From the NCBI RefSeq assembly GCF_000332075.2, contig NZ_ALVU02000002.1:268443-332442 (forward strand): a stretch of DNA of 64,000 nt, read 5' to 3'. Positions 1 to 8,914 of this stretch are shown piece by piece. Source of the DNA: Synechocystis sp. PCC 7509. GTDB lineage: Bacteria; Cyanobacteriota; Cyanobacteriia; Cyanobacteriales; Chroococcidiopsidaceae. Each line of letters opens with the position of its first letter. The stretch's first letter is position 1. The notes under the pieces are model-generated. The model was not told the DNA's origin and ran no database searches. It saw only the letters and a list, made by a program, of their open reading frames with translations. Both the position numbers and the translations under genes were made by a program.

Positions 1-456
1 GAAATACCTATTTTTGAATCTGCTGCATTTGAGAAAATTAATGAATTTAATAATGAAGATTTAACTTTTGCAATAGAAATTATTGACAAAAATAAAATAA
101 AACTTAAATCTCAAAAGATAACTGAAATTATATTCACTTACAAAAATTATACAATTAATAAATTTATAGAATCTAAAAGCTTTGCTACAAGCAGTTTCTA
201 CGGTAAAAAGTTACTTTTAATATCAACATGGCTTCTTGAAGAAGAACTAATTATTATATTACAAGCATTTTGGCAAAACGACCAGATTTATTCGGCTGAT
301 AGAGAAATTCCAGAAATTATGGTAAATCTTTTTGAACAAACTACCAAAACTGAGCTTGTAAAAGAAAGCTGGCTCTTGGTTAAGCAAAAAATTGATGAGC
401 GAAAATGTTATACAACTTTACTTGATCTGATTGATAACATAATCTTGTTAAGTTAG
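1..456 (+). CDS. 3' part of an unrecognised AT-rich gene
   Basis: An open frame runs from the first base of the window to a TAG at 454-456, giving 151 residues with no start, so the gene begins upstream. The protein is rich in Ile, Lys, Glu and Asn and alternates hydrophobic and charged residues, with a WLLEEELIIIL stretch near residue 77. I recognise no family or catalytic motif. Base composition is more AT-rich than most neighbours, which could mean separate origin. It is a real coding frame because it is uninterrupted and has plausible protein composition, but its function is unknown. Confidence 0.6.
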   Translation, partial: EIPIFESAAFEKINEFNNEDLTFAIEIIDKNKIKLKSQKITEIIFTYKNYTINKFIESKSFATSSFYGKKLLLISTWLLEEELIIILQAFWQNDQIYSADREIPEIMVNLFEQTTKTELVKESWLLVKQKIDERKCYTTLLDLIDNIILLS

Positions 457-858
457 ATTTAAAATAATTGAATTGAGAAGGGTAGATAAGCTAAATCAGT
501 TTCTTGAGATTGGTTTGCTCTCACTAACAATTTTTGATTTCACTCTTTTAATATTTGAGTAAGTATTGGGGTATCAAAGCAAAACGTATGCTCATCATAA
601 TAACCTGGAATCATAATCGTTTTGACCATAAATATCTCATTATGAAACTAGATTAAGAACATTGTCAGCTTTTGTGCTGATAGTAAAATGTTGCTATATT
701 CTAAAAGGAAATAATAAATTAAAATAATTTTAATAAATGAAATACTTTTGTCTATATTCAACGAATTATAAGTTCCTATTCAAGTGGCAACATTTATATA
801 TAGCAATCCTGAATCAGTTATGAAAACACACCATACATGAATACCTTTGGGAAATTAA
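457..858. other. AT-rich intergenic stretch
   Basis: No convincing gene, RNA or repeat is visible. Short hydrophobic peptides can be read in several frames, all closed within a few dozen codons. Confidence 0.4.
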
Positions 859-1092
859 AAATTTGCTGGTGAGTTACTAACTCAAACAATCGCTTCATGG
901 CAAAGAAAGATTTACAGAGATGATATTCCTCATTTGTCACTTTCGGAAGATTAAAATCTGGAACCTCTTGTGAATAAGGATTTTGGCAAAGTTGGCGTAA
1001 GTGAGTTCATCTGTGATGAAATTAAGCTTGAAAGCCTTACATTACAAGCTTGTTCAAGTCTTGGTTATTTTGTGTGTGTTTACCCAGAGTGA
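859..1092 (+). pseudogene. Decayed coding remnant, unknown family
   Basis: One frame reads KFAGELLTQTIASWQRKIY and onward for 32 codons, hits a TAA at 952-954, then continues in the same frame (NLEPLVNKDFGKVGVSEF...) to TGA at 1090-1092. A second frame just upstream starts MNTFGKLK and overlaps. The pattern looks like a gene degraded by a nonsense change and a frameshift. The family is not recognised. Chance open frames in AT-rich DNA remain possible. Confidence 0.3.
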
Positions 1093-1102
1093 TTAAAGAG
1101 GG

Positions 1103-2110
1103 TTAAAGGGGCAAGTCTTCTAATAAACTTTGGGTAGAATTAGCTAGCGCATCATGGGTAAGGCGCTGGTTTTTAGTATTTATTAAGGTTTGAATTATTG
1201 GCTTTAAACAACGTTCTGCATCGTTGTAGCCTTGCTGTTGTAGTTCGTAAATGCGATCGCTTTTAAAATTTAGTAAACTACTAATTGAACCTAAAAATAG
1301 ATTGTCGCTGCTATCAATTGGTTGTTCTGGTCTAATTTCAATAATTGTCTGCTCTGGGAAGTCGTGACGACTCCACACTGCACCATTGCACAAGTGAATT
1401 ACAATTGCATGAGTGCATCCACGCGCTGCTAGTGCTTTTAGCGGTACATTGTCAGCTAAAGCCCCATCTACATAAGCTTTGCCATTAACTTTTCGACTAG
1501 GAAACGCTAAAGGAATAGCGGCACTAGCTAACAGTAAGTTATAAATAGTTTCTGTGTCTCTAAAGTCTTGGACGCACAGCCAATGAGAATCAGTTCCAGT
1601 TTTAGCGCGAACAAAATCAATTAACCAATCGTAGCCCAACCCAGGAATTTTTAAAGAAGGAAATACTGTTACCCATAATTCAATTCCATTAGCGAAGTTA
1701 GCTGGATCTACAGAGTCTCTTAATAGTTGCTCGATAGGAGCAGGGTCAAATATAGCACTACGGTCTTTTATTAGTCCTTGTTGCACTAAAAAATCAAGCA
1801 CCCATTCGCGCAATGTAGGGACGAAAGTTTGAGCCGCATAACTAAATGTTTGGGATACTGTACCAGTATTCGGTCGTAAAATTGGCGCTTTACCTAACTG
1901 CTGCCACATTTCACTTAATCGGTTTACAGCGTCAGGGAATGGTGAATGAGTTGCCAAAACTGCACCATTAAGAGCGCCGATGCTAGTACCAGCAATAATT
2001 TGGGGTACTATCCCTAATTCGGACAGGTATTTTAATGCTCCCACTTGATACGCTCCTTTTGCACCTCCTCCAGCAAGTACAAGTCCAATTTTAGGTTTAA
2101 TAGATTTCAT
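1103..2110 (-). CDS. Patatin-like phospholipase
   Basis: This 335-residue protein is a patatin-family acyl hydrolase expected to cleave phospholipid or acylglycerol esters with a Ser-Asp dyad. The glycine-rich oxyanion motif GGGAKG lies at residues 14-19, the nucleophile elbow GTSIG puts Ser43 in place, and the dyad Asp215 is in the VDGALADN motif. Length fits stand-alone bacterial patatins, and there is no signal peptide, so it is probably cytoplasmic or peripheral to the membrane. It starts at ATG 2110 and stands apart from its neighbours. The decayed dynamin gene upstream could have formed a membrane-related neighbourhood with it, but that is inference. Confidence 0.9.
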   Translation of the reverse strand: MKSIKPKIGLVLAGGGAKGAYQVGALKYLSELGIVPQIIAGTSIGALNGAVLATHSPFPDAVNRLSEMWQQLGKAPILRPNTGTVSQTFSYAAQTFVPTLREWVLDFLVQQGLIKDRSAIFDPAPIEQLLRDSVDPANFANGIELWVTVFPSLKIPGLGYDWLIDFVRAKTGTDSHWLCVQDFRDTETIYNLLLASAAIPLAFPSRKVNGKAYVDGALADNVPLKALAARGCTHAIVIHLCNGAVWSRHDFPEQTIIEIRPEQPIDSSDNLFLGSISSLLNFKSDRIYELQQQGYNDAERCLKPIIQTLINTKNQRLTHDALANSTQSLLEDLPL

Positions 2111-2175
2111 TGTGGTGTAAATATTTATTCAATTACTGTGCTGACTTTGTAAGACATTTTTACTCGCTCCTAATC

Positions 2176-2511
2176 TCATCTCATTATCGCTAAACAATCG
2201 TTAGCTGTTTCTTCTACCACCGCAGTAATAAACTCTTTGACATCGGTAGTGCGCGAAATAGGAGCAATTTGAGCGCGACATAATGCGATCGCACTACTCG
2301 CAGGTTTATTAACTTTGGCTTCTTCAGGTAGTATTGCGAGTTCCAACGTTGTCCCAATCGCAAACAAGTAAGGAGTATGAACAAGGCGTTGATGGGGGAG
2401 TAGGAGCCGAACTTCAAGTAACCCCGCAGCTAATTCTCGTGCGGGAAAGACTTCGCTACTTTTAGTTTCTGACCAAGCTTGTTCTAATAATAAACAGGTC
2501 GCTAGCGGCAA
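2176..2511 (-). CDS. Small hypothetical protein, possibly a remnant
   Basis: The frame gives 111 residues from a TTG start at 2511; an in-frame TAA lies just upstream. The sequence is rich in Leu, Ala and Glu, with a segment PHQRLVHTPYLFAIGTTLELAILPEEAK that looks like real protein. No family, signal peptide or membrane segment is recognised. It lies beside strongly decayed sequence (2663-4570), so it may be the surviving end of a broken gene. Confidence that it is expressed is low. Confidence 0.35.
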   Translation of the reverse strand: MPLATCLLLEQAWSETKSSEVFPARELAAGLLEVRLLLPHQRLVHTPYLFAIGTTLELAILPEEAKVNKPASSAIALCRAQIAPISRTTDVKEFITAVVEETANDCLAIMR

Positions 2512-2662
2512 AAAGTTTTAGGTAGTTCTTTACTTGTAGCACAGGATTTTATTTACAAGTAGCTGGCGATAAACGCTCCTTATCTCCCGGTTTCTAGTTC
2601 GTACTTAACAACAGAACTGCCTGAAGACTTCCCGCGTAGTGATGGCAACTTGCAACACCAAT

Positions 2663-3875
2663 TTAGCTGACTGTAGGTTTGCCCTTCCTGCCCAAGCCGT
2701 GGATATATTGGTCTAAATCTTCATTAGCAGCAACACGCACTTCTAGCTTATGTATTCTTGCTTCTTGCTCGTCAAGTCTTGTTCGATGTGTTTGAGCGAG
2801 TTGGTCAAAGTTTGTTGCCTAAAGATAGTATGTCGATTGTTTTGTGTTGTTGGTGCACGATTTGATTTTGAGTGCCGAATAGCATCCCCGCGCCTCTAAT
2901 AATTGATGTTTGCGGTAACTTGCAAGGCTACTTGGACTAATACACAGCCGCAAATCGCTAAGTTCTAGCACCCAGGTTTGATAAGGCTTTCTTGACCAGC
3001 AAGTAGGTGTGCCATCAAGCAAAGTCTTCGCTTATTGTCGCTATTATCAAGGGTATCAAACACTTTGTCTAAAGAAGCCTCTACTCTTGCAGTAGCGGAT
3101 AATATCTTGCTAACTTGAATGCCATTAACTAGATCGACTAAGGCTTTATCACCAACGATAGGAACTTGGCGCTGCGGATATTGTAAGCGATCGGTTGACG
3201 GGCTTGGCAACGCCTATATTCTGCACTTTGCGTACTTGAAGGTTCGAGAGTAAAGAATATCGGTCCATTGCTTATCTCTCATTAAAAAATCTGTACGTTC
3301 AATATAGGTATCTGCTATTTTTGATTTTTTCACCTGCTTCTGGAATTACAGAAGTAAGTTCACTTACTAACTGCTCTTGCTGTGTCAAGTAAAAGTTTCT
3401 GGTCTTTTTGAGCTTGGTTTAAACTATTTTGGTAGTTACGAAGATAAATTATCCAAGCTTTGTAAAATAGGGACATCCACCCTCTCCCTTAAAATCTTCA
3501 TCTAAAATACTGAGTTAATCCCTTGACTAATACTATTAATGCTTGTTTCCATTGATTGATTAATCTGAATAATTAATTCTTCTAAAGAAACCGTATAAAA
3601 ATTTTCCTTTGTATCAGGTCGTCGTTTAAAAGTTTCTTTGACTTCAAGTGGGACGAGCCAAACCAATGCGATAATTTTCTTTTTTTTACGACTCGTTCTC
3701 CGTAACCGCCATCTATCATTATTTCGATATTGACTGGTCTACGTCAGGTTTGGACTAAATTTATACTCCATCAGCTTCAAGGTTAGGTTGTGGCAATGCT
3801 AAATCTAAGTTACTAAAAGTTTCATTTAAACGACTATGCGCCCGCCAAATTATTGGCTTGACTTGAAATAGTCAA
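2663..3875 (-). pseudogene. Decayed coding region downstream of the dynamin gene
   Basis: Several minus-strand frames make protein-like sequence but none stays open. 2965-3210 reads 81 residues (VGDKALVDLVNGIQVSKIL...). A separate frame ending at TAA 2663-2665 reads a charged coiled-coil tail (LAQTHRTRLDEQEARIHKLE...). Around 3300-3650 phrases such as VSLEELIIQINQSMETSINSI and DTARAVSELTSVIPEAGEK appear in shifting frames. Helical, Gln/Glu/Lys-rich content fits the stalk and tail of a bacterial dynamin or a second coiled-coil protein in the same operon. Many frameshifts and stops show it is inactive. Confidence 0.45.
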
Positions 3876-4570
3876 TCAAGCACCTTTTGACGCTCCTTGT
3901 TCGATTTCTTCTCCAACTTGTTCGCGTGTAGCAGCAAGTATAATTTCTGCTCTTTGTTTAGCCCACGCAACTGCCTGGTCTGTAAACTCTTTGGCATCAA
4001 CTTTACTTTTAAATTCGACTTTCCCCGAACTTGTATAATCTACTTTAGAATTAAGCTTTTTATATATCCAATTAAACCAACTTATAAGATTAAGATTTGG
4101 AAGTGATATATCTTTGTTTAGAAATGCAGCCTCAAAGTGTTGAGGTGCAAGCGCGCAACTACCACGCTCGGAGCTGTTCTTTTGAAAGTAGTGTTCCAAT
4201 GCTAACTTTAGCTTGCTCCCTTAATATTCTCAAGAATACAAACAAGTTTCTGTTGAAGTCGGCTTTTAATTTTATCAACTTCTTGTAGATGACTTTGACA
4301 AAAAACTAACGACGCTCTAAGTCCAGTTTCTAAGCTATCAACTTCAGATTTTAGATTTTTTCTGCATCTTGAGCGATGGCACTGCTACGAAGTTTTACAT
4401 CATCACGCAGTTCTATCAAGCGGCTACGACTAAGATTAAGCGCAGACTTTATACACTTAGGAGCCGCTCTTTCCATAAGTGCATTAATTGCTCCTTCTAG
4501 AAATGGCTCAAATCTCCCGGACTTTTTCCAATAGTTTTTTGGCGCTTTTTTGATGTATTTTCATCTACTG
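3876..4570 (-). pseudogene. Frameshifted C-terminal half of the dynamin-like gene
   Basis: Past the stop at 4571 the coding signal continues in other frames. KYIKKAPKNYWKKSG...LEGAINALMERAAPK runs to a stop after AQDAEKI. One base over, NLKSEVDSLETGLRASL... continues, and a third frame (3876-4199, 107 residues) ends REQVGEEIEQGASKGA. At least two single-base shifts therefore separate the GTPase domain from its helical stalk. The content matches the helical part expected after a dynamin G domain. Homology to one parental gene is inferred from continuity, not from alignment. Confidence 0.5.
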
Positions 4571-5719
4571 CTAGGTCTCCTCAAGCTCTTCTTCCCAATC
4601 AATCCCGAATACCTCTTGAGCTAGTGAACGTGCTGTTTGCATTTCAGTAACTTCGGCATTAGGTTTGCGTTCTCGCTCCTGCATAAAGTTAGCCGCAGAA
4701 AACGCCCTTCTAGCTGATACCTCAAACACTCGCTTTGTATCTCTAGCATCTCCAAGCCCTAATTCCGCCTCTACAAACTGTCGCACTTGCTCAGGATTCA
4801 TGTCCCCGTCACGGCGCTGGTCAACTTTGTTAATCAAGACGTACAAGTTCTCTTTGCCACGTAGATTAATAACTTGTTGAACATCTTTTTTAACTTTCTC
4901 TGCTGCTTCTGTTTTTAGTTGAGTAAAATCTAAAACAATTAATACTATTGAGCTTTTTGCTAATTGCTCTGACACAATCCTTCCTAGTTTAAGATTGTCT
5001 CCTGCTTCATTGGGTCCAGGAGTATCCACAATGACTAAGTTGCCGAGCTTGTCTAATTGAGTCGTCTGCGATCGCCAAAAGGATGTATCAATGCAAGGAA
5101 CATCCTCTAGCTGACCAAGAGGATCTTTAGCAGGATTTAATAAACTACACAAACGGATAATATCGTTTAGACCTGTTAGCGCCTTAATAATTTCTTCGCG
5201 TCCAGTAGTTTTAATACGAGTTTGGAATCCTACTGCATTTTGAATCTCTTGTGATAACTGAGTTAAATGTGGATACTGAGCAATTTGTTCCTTCATCTGC
5301 TCAGTGCCTAATGCCTTAATTTTTTGACGTAAAGCTATAACCGTCTCCTGAAAAACTGTTAAGATTTCAGCACTTAGTGTTAAAGTTGATTCTTCTAGCT
5401 CGGCATTAAAGATAATTTCTGTGGGCAGTGTTGTCATTGCCGCATTACGACTAGGTAGAATTTCTTGACCAACGATCGCATTAATAATAGTAGATTTTCC
5501 CGCCTTCATCGGCGCAACAATCGCCATTCTTAACTCTAATTTTTTAACCTTGATGACTGCGGCAATTACATCTTTCTGAAACTCTCCGTACTTGTTCTCA
5601 TTATTATCAGAATCAAGTGCTGTACTGGCACGGTTCATTAAGGCGCTGATTTGCTCTAGCAATTCAATAACGTCTTTTTGCAAGTCTTGGACGGTCGGCT
5701 TGAGAATTTCAGCAACCAT
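4571..5719 (-). CDS. Bacterial dynamin-like GTPase, truncated after the G domain
   Basis: The 382 residues comprise an N-terminal helical region and a dynamin-type GTPase domain. The P-loop is APMKAGKS (residues 69-76), the switch regions follow, the G3 motif is DTPGPNE (about residue 232) and the G4 motif is NKVDQ. Bacterial dynamins use GTP to remodel membranes and are usually 550-800 residues long, with a helical stalk and a lipid-binding paddle. Those parts are missing here because the frame closes at 4571 and the remaining sequence is frameshifted. The protein is likely non-functional, although a lone G domain might still fold. The start is ATG 5719, with no close upstream gene. Confidence 0.8.
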   Translation of the reverse strand: MVAEILKPTVQDLQKDVIELLEQISALMNRASTALDSDNNENKYGEFQKDVIAAVIKVKKLELRMAIVAPMKAGKSTIINAIVGQEILPSRNAAMTTLPTEIIFNAELEESTLTLSAEILTVFQETVIALRQKIKALGTEQMKEQIAQYPHLTQLSQEIQNAVGFQTRIKTTGREEIIKALTGLNDIIRLCSLLNPAKDPLGQLEDVPCIDTSFWRSQTTQLDKLGNLVIVDTPGPNEAGDNLKLGRIVSEQLAKSSIVLIVLDFTQLKTEAAEKVKKDVQQVINLRGKENLYVLINKVDQRRDGDMNPEQVRQFVEAELGLGDARDTKRVFEVSARRAFSAANFMQERERKPNAEVTEMQTARSLAQEVFGIDWEEELEET

Positions 5720-6017
5720 TAAGTTTTATTCCGAATAATAGTGAATCCACTTAAGCCTATCGTTGCTCAATAGGTTAGTTATTACCTCAGTAAAATTACT
5801 AAGCTATTGATTGCTTTACCGCTCACTAGCCAATTGCCTGCTTGTCCCTAAAAGGCAATTGCTCAAAAGTAACAATGAGTCCTACTGAATTGAGTTTGAA
5901 ACGGGGGCGATATATTCCCTCAAAATACTGTGTTGGTCAATTCCTTAGCTAGTCCTGCTTCTCGACACGAGTCTTAATTCTGCTCTTGATCGTTATCCAG
6001 CGCGGGCTAATGATGCT

Positions 6018-6305
6018 TTGGAGTATTTTCAGCAAGCGATCGCTACCTGGAAAAATAAACCGGGGATTGGTTTATTCATTCACGCCCTTAAGTCTGGTCA
6101 AAAGCCTTCCCTAACTAAACCAGGCTGCGGCTGGAAGGAATGGGCGGATGAAGCAATCAAGCTGCGGTTGATGCAGTATTCCCAGTCTCATAACGGCGAT
6201 ATCATGGTGCATTTCGTGGGCGGTGGTCAAGGATTGTGGAGTCGGTTACGGTCATTGTCTTGGTCGGAGGTTGAGCGCTTTATTAATGGGGGAGAAGTAA
6301 AATGA
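6018..6305 (+). CDS. 3' fragment, possibly of a replication-type protein
   Basis: Annotated from TTG 6018, but the frame is open back to 5949 (...LNSALDRYPARANDALEYF), so this is probably the C-terminal end of a longer, lost gene. The motif ALEYFQQAIATWKNKPGIG followed by an aromatic segment resembles the C-terminal helix region of winged-helix or DnaD-like plasmid replication proteins of cyanobacteria; that resemblance is from memory and weak. It overlaps the next gene by four bases (ATGA), typical of translational coupling. It could also be an intact small protein of unknown role. Confidence 0.45.
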   Translation: MEYFQQAIATWKNKPGIGLFIHALKSGQKPSLTKPGCGWKEWADEAIKLRLMQYSQSHNGDIMVHFVGGGQGLWSRLRSLSWSEVERFINGGEVK

Positions 6306-6598
6306 GCGATCGCATTCACCCACTCAAAAAGCGTATTGCCCAGTTAGAGTTAGAACTACGAGCAGTGCGAAAACAAGCCCAAGCCCAACGCCAAAGGATT
6401 GCTCAAAAGTGCGGACATGATTTTCTTGCGCTAGTTAATAGCGATCGCAACTGTAAAGTAGTTGTGATCGATATAGTGCAGAAGCTCGTATTTGAGGATG
6501 AGGCGGGGAATATCGTTTCTGAGACTGATGGGTCTTTGGTGGGCAAGCTTATTGAGGTGAGGTTCGGTTCAAGTCGCCAAATTGAGGAAGCTAACTGA
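6302..6598 (+). CDS. Small coiled-coil hypothetical protein
   Basis: A 98-residue protein with an N-terminal heptad-like charged helix (KKRIAQLELELRAVRKQAQ, residues 9-27) followed by a small beta-rich segment. It starts at an ATG overlapping the stop of the upstream frame by four bases, so the two were probably cotranslated. A HIP1 site lies just after the start codon. I do not recognise the family. The context (fragment of a possible replication gene) hints at a plasmid housekeeping role, which is speculative. Confidence 0.55.
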   Translation: MSDRIHPLKKRIAQLELELRAVRKQAQAQRQRIAQKCGHDFLALVNSDRNCKVVVIDIVQKLVFEDEAGNIVSETDGSLVGKLIEVRFGSSRQIEEAN

Positions 6599-6704
6599 AG
6601 CGATCGCAGTCAGTAACAGCAATTTGCTTATTTTGAGCGTAACGCCCAAAGACTTTATCACCCCATTCGTACCAACGTAATGCTGGGTTGCTGGTTCGCT
6701 CCCG

Positions 6705-7133
6705 CTATTTTACTCTTGAACGTAACTCAAAAGCTAGATCAGCACGATAGAAGCACACATCAAACTCGGCAAAAAAATTCATGTGACCTAGAATTAACGG
6801 AGCCTCTGTAGATTGCGTCCAGGCAAATGCCAGCAAGACAGAGGGAAACTCCGCAACGGTAGCTGATAAAACCAACCCTCGCGCTTCCATTTGAGCTAAA
6901 TTACCGCTTAATTCGATTGGAACTGTTTGATCTTCCCAGACTGCGCCCAATTGCAATCCAACCTCGTAAGGCAAAACATTAACGCTTGCTCCCGTGTCCA
7001 GTAAAGCCATAGTCTCACAAGACCGATCTCTGTAGGTCAGCGAGAGCGGTAGATATGGCAATGTGCTAGATAGACCGCGACTGTTAGTACGTTCGATAAA
7101 AGAAAACCGCTTGCTATCAAGCATTGTCACCAC
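6705..7133 (-). CDS. Retropepsin-like aspartyl protease
   Basis: This 142-residue protein carries LLDTGASVNVLP at about residues 44-55, the D-T/S-G active-site triad of the retropepsin/gag-asp family, and a later LILGHMNFF segment where the second hydrophobic-hydrophobic-Gly motif of the fold sits. Such single-domain proteins work as dimers. Substrate is unknown. Its start overlaps the end of the preceding small gene (7117-7377) by 17 bases, so the two form an operon. Small paired arrangements of this kind are common in cyanobacteria and may act in protein quality control or as toxin-antitoxin-like modules; neither role is shown by the sequence. Confidence 0.75.
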   Translation of the reverse strand: MVTMLDSKRFSFIERTNSRGLSSTLPYLPLSLTYRDRSCETMALLDTGASVNVLPYEVGLQLGAVWEDQTVPIELSGNLAQMEARGLVLSATVAEFPSVLLAFAWTQSTEAPLILGHMNFFAEFDVCFYRADLAFELRSRVK

Positions 7134-7377
7134 GCTTTGCTGCCACTAAAAGCTCTGAAAGCGTTTGAACTGCTTCGTCTGCTTCATAAGGCGACCATAC
7201 AACCGCTTCGGTAGATGCCAACTGCTTTAGTAACGAATCCTCCTGAGTTCCAATGTTACTTGCTTCCAGTTCGCAACCTTCTTCTTTTGCTACTGCTAAT
7301 AGCAGAAAATGAATTAGGCGTAGCTTGTCTTGATGAGATAATTGACTGACGGTAGGAAGTAATTCGGATAAAGGCAT
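7117..7377 (-). CDS. Small partner of the aspartyl protease
   Basis: An 86-residue acidic protein starting MPLSELLPTVSQLSHQDKLR with a predicted helical N-terminus and the signature SPYEADEAVQTLSELL near its end. It lies upstream of, and overlaps by 17 bases, the retropepsin-like gene, so the two are cotranscribed and probably act together. The layout resembles an antitoxin or adaptor followed by its effector, but no named family is recognised. Confidence 0.6.
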   Translation of the reverse strand: MPLSELLPTVSQLSHQDKLRLIHFLLLAVAKEEGCELEASNIGTQEDSLLKQLASTEAVVWSPYEADEAVQTLSELLVAAKRGDNA

Positions 7378-7443
7378 AGGCTATAAAGGGGTATTTACTT
7401 ATTAAATAGATTAATTGCTATTATCTTTAATGCTACGCTTCAA

Positions 7444-8034
7444 TTATCCTAACGTTACATCCTCGTACAGCCCTACTATTGTCCCCTCAAAACCAATACT
7501 ATCGAACCGAAATGATGTCCCATCCGGTCGATAAGACTGTAATACCCATAACCCTTGTTCACCACGCCTAAAACAATCAACTCTTTTGCGCTTGGTACTA
7601 ATTAGAACGTACTCGCGCAGGCTGGTTATTTCTTGGTAATCAGCAAATTTATCGCCCCGGTCAAAAGCTTCAGTAGATTCAGACAAGACTTCAACGATTA
7701 AAGTAGGGAAACGCTTATAGGTAGGAGTTTCTTGGTCATCGGGATCGCAAGTAACCATAACATCGGGATAATAGAACCGATTGAGCGATTCAATTCGGGC
7801 TTTCATGTCTGAGATGTAAACACGACAGCCAGAACGCCTAACGTGGCTGCGTAAGCTAGAAGCGAGGTTTAGAGCAATGGTGACGTGGGCATCGCTTGCA
7901 CCTGCCATAGCCAAGATTTGTCCATCAACGTATTCATGCTTGATATTGCTTTGCTCCTCCATCTGGAGGTACTCGTGGAAGGTAAGGTAAGGCTGCCCAG
8001 GAGAAGCAATCATAGAGGATAAGCCCAAACACAT
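7444..8034 (-). CDS. Uma2-family putative restriction-like endonuclease
   Basis: The 196 residues match the Uma2/DUF820 family, which is greatly expanded in cyanobacteria and has a PD-(D/E)XK nuclease fold. YLTFHEYLQME opens the domain, HEYVDGQI and YYPDVMV supply the acidic residues, and LIVEVLSEST gives the E-x-x core strand. The family's biological role is poorly known and many copies travel with mobile DNA. The ATG at 8034 gives seven extra residues before a second Met (8013) that begins the usual MIASPG-type N-terminus; the downstream start is equally likely. Confidence 0.85.
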   Translation of the reverse strand: MCLGLSSMIASPGQPYLTFHEYLQMEEQSNIKHEYVDGQILAMAGASDAHVTIALNLASSLRSHVRRSGCRVYISDMKARIESLNRFYYPDVMVTCDPDDQETPTYKRFPTLIVEVLSESTEAFDRGDKFADYQEITSLREYVLISTKRKRVDCFRRGEQGLWVLQSYRPDGTSFRFDSIGFEGTIVGLYEDVTLG

Positions 8035-8150
8035 AGTTATTTTCTAGGATACTGCCTAATTATGCGACCGCGCGTCTCTACACTCAATAAAAAAATTACT
8101 GCCCAATTAAGCTATAAAGAGGATATCGTTTACTTCAACTTATTTTCCTG

Positions 8151-8807
8151 GTGCAAAACTCCCAATCCTCCGATCTTATGGTCGCCCAACTGCTAGAAAT
8201 TGATAATAAATTAGCAACACAGGAAGTTGAATTAACACTTCAACTCCAGTCAATTCAAGAAAAACGCCATAGTCTTAAAAACGTTATTAGTCTATTTCCT
8301 CTATCAAATACTGCCACTCCCACAACCGTAGCAGAACCAACCCCGGTTGTTGAAAATGTGGCAGAACCTCAAGAAGCGGCAATTCCAGAAGAATTAGACG
8401 AGGTAACGACGGAAATTACCGAAACTGCGCCACAACCTCCAAAGCGACAAGGTAAGAGAAACTTATCGCCTAACAGCGACAAACTAAATAAAAAACCTGC
8501 GCCCGCTAAAGAGACAATTAAGGAAGCAGCTATTTGGCAACAGTATTTACAAGACGAGTTTATTAAGGACAGTTTAGCTGTTGCTGTTTTTGAAGTCATG
8601 CAGCAACAGCCAGATCGGGTATTAGAGATTACTACAATACTAAATACTCTCTTTGTACCGGAAATCCCAAAAGATATAAAAAGTACAGCGCGGGAGCGTG
8701 TCTCTAATATCCTCTCGGTGGGAGCGAAGAAAGGGAAATGGTATCGGGGAAAACTGGGTAAGTATAGTATGTCGAAAGCAGCCGTTGAGGACAGCGCAAC
8801 CAGATAG
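8151..8807 (+). CDS. Hypothetical protein with coiled coil and C-terminal winged-helix-like domain
   Basis: A 218-residue protein from GTG 8151 (an in-frame ATG at 8178 is an alternative). Residues 10-45 form a charged coiled coil, 50-110 a Pro/Thr/Glu-rich and then basic linker, and 135-210 a compact helical domain ending WYRGKLGKYSM, which looks like a winged helix with a basic wing. This suggests a small DNA-binding protein, but the family is not one I can name. It is convergent with the histidine kinase gene and separated from it by a hairpin at 8882-8906. Confidence 0.6.
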   Translation: MQNSQSSDLMVAQLLEIDNKLATQEVELTLQLQSIQEKRHSLKNVISLFPLSNTATPTTVAEPTPVVENVAEPQEAAIPEELDEVTTEITETAPQPPKRQGKRNLSPNSDKLNKKPAPAKETIKEAAIWQQYLQDEFIKDSLAVAVFEVMQQQPDRVLEITTILNTLFVPEIPKDIKSTARERVSNILSVGAKKGKWYRGKLGKYSMSKAAVEDSATR

Positions 8808-8881
8808 AAGGGTGGGGTATAAAACTATGGATCATCATACAACTACGTTATTAGCCATAGTTTTAAACAATATTTATAAAT

Positions 8882-8906
8882 AAACACAATAATATAAATT
8901 GTGTTT
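8882..8906. terminator. Bidirectional hairpin terminator
   Basis: AAACACAAT pairs with ATTGTGTTT across a seven-base loop between two convergent genes. Flanking A/T runs allow it to work in both directions. A longer inverted repeat (AAAACTATGG...CCATAGTTTT) lies just upstream at 8822-8865. Confidence 0.55.
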
Positions 8907-8914
8907 AATAAATT

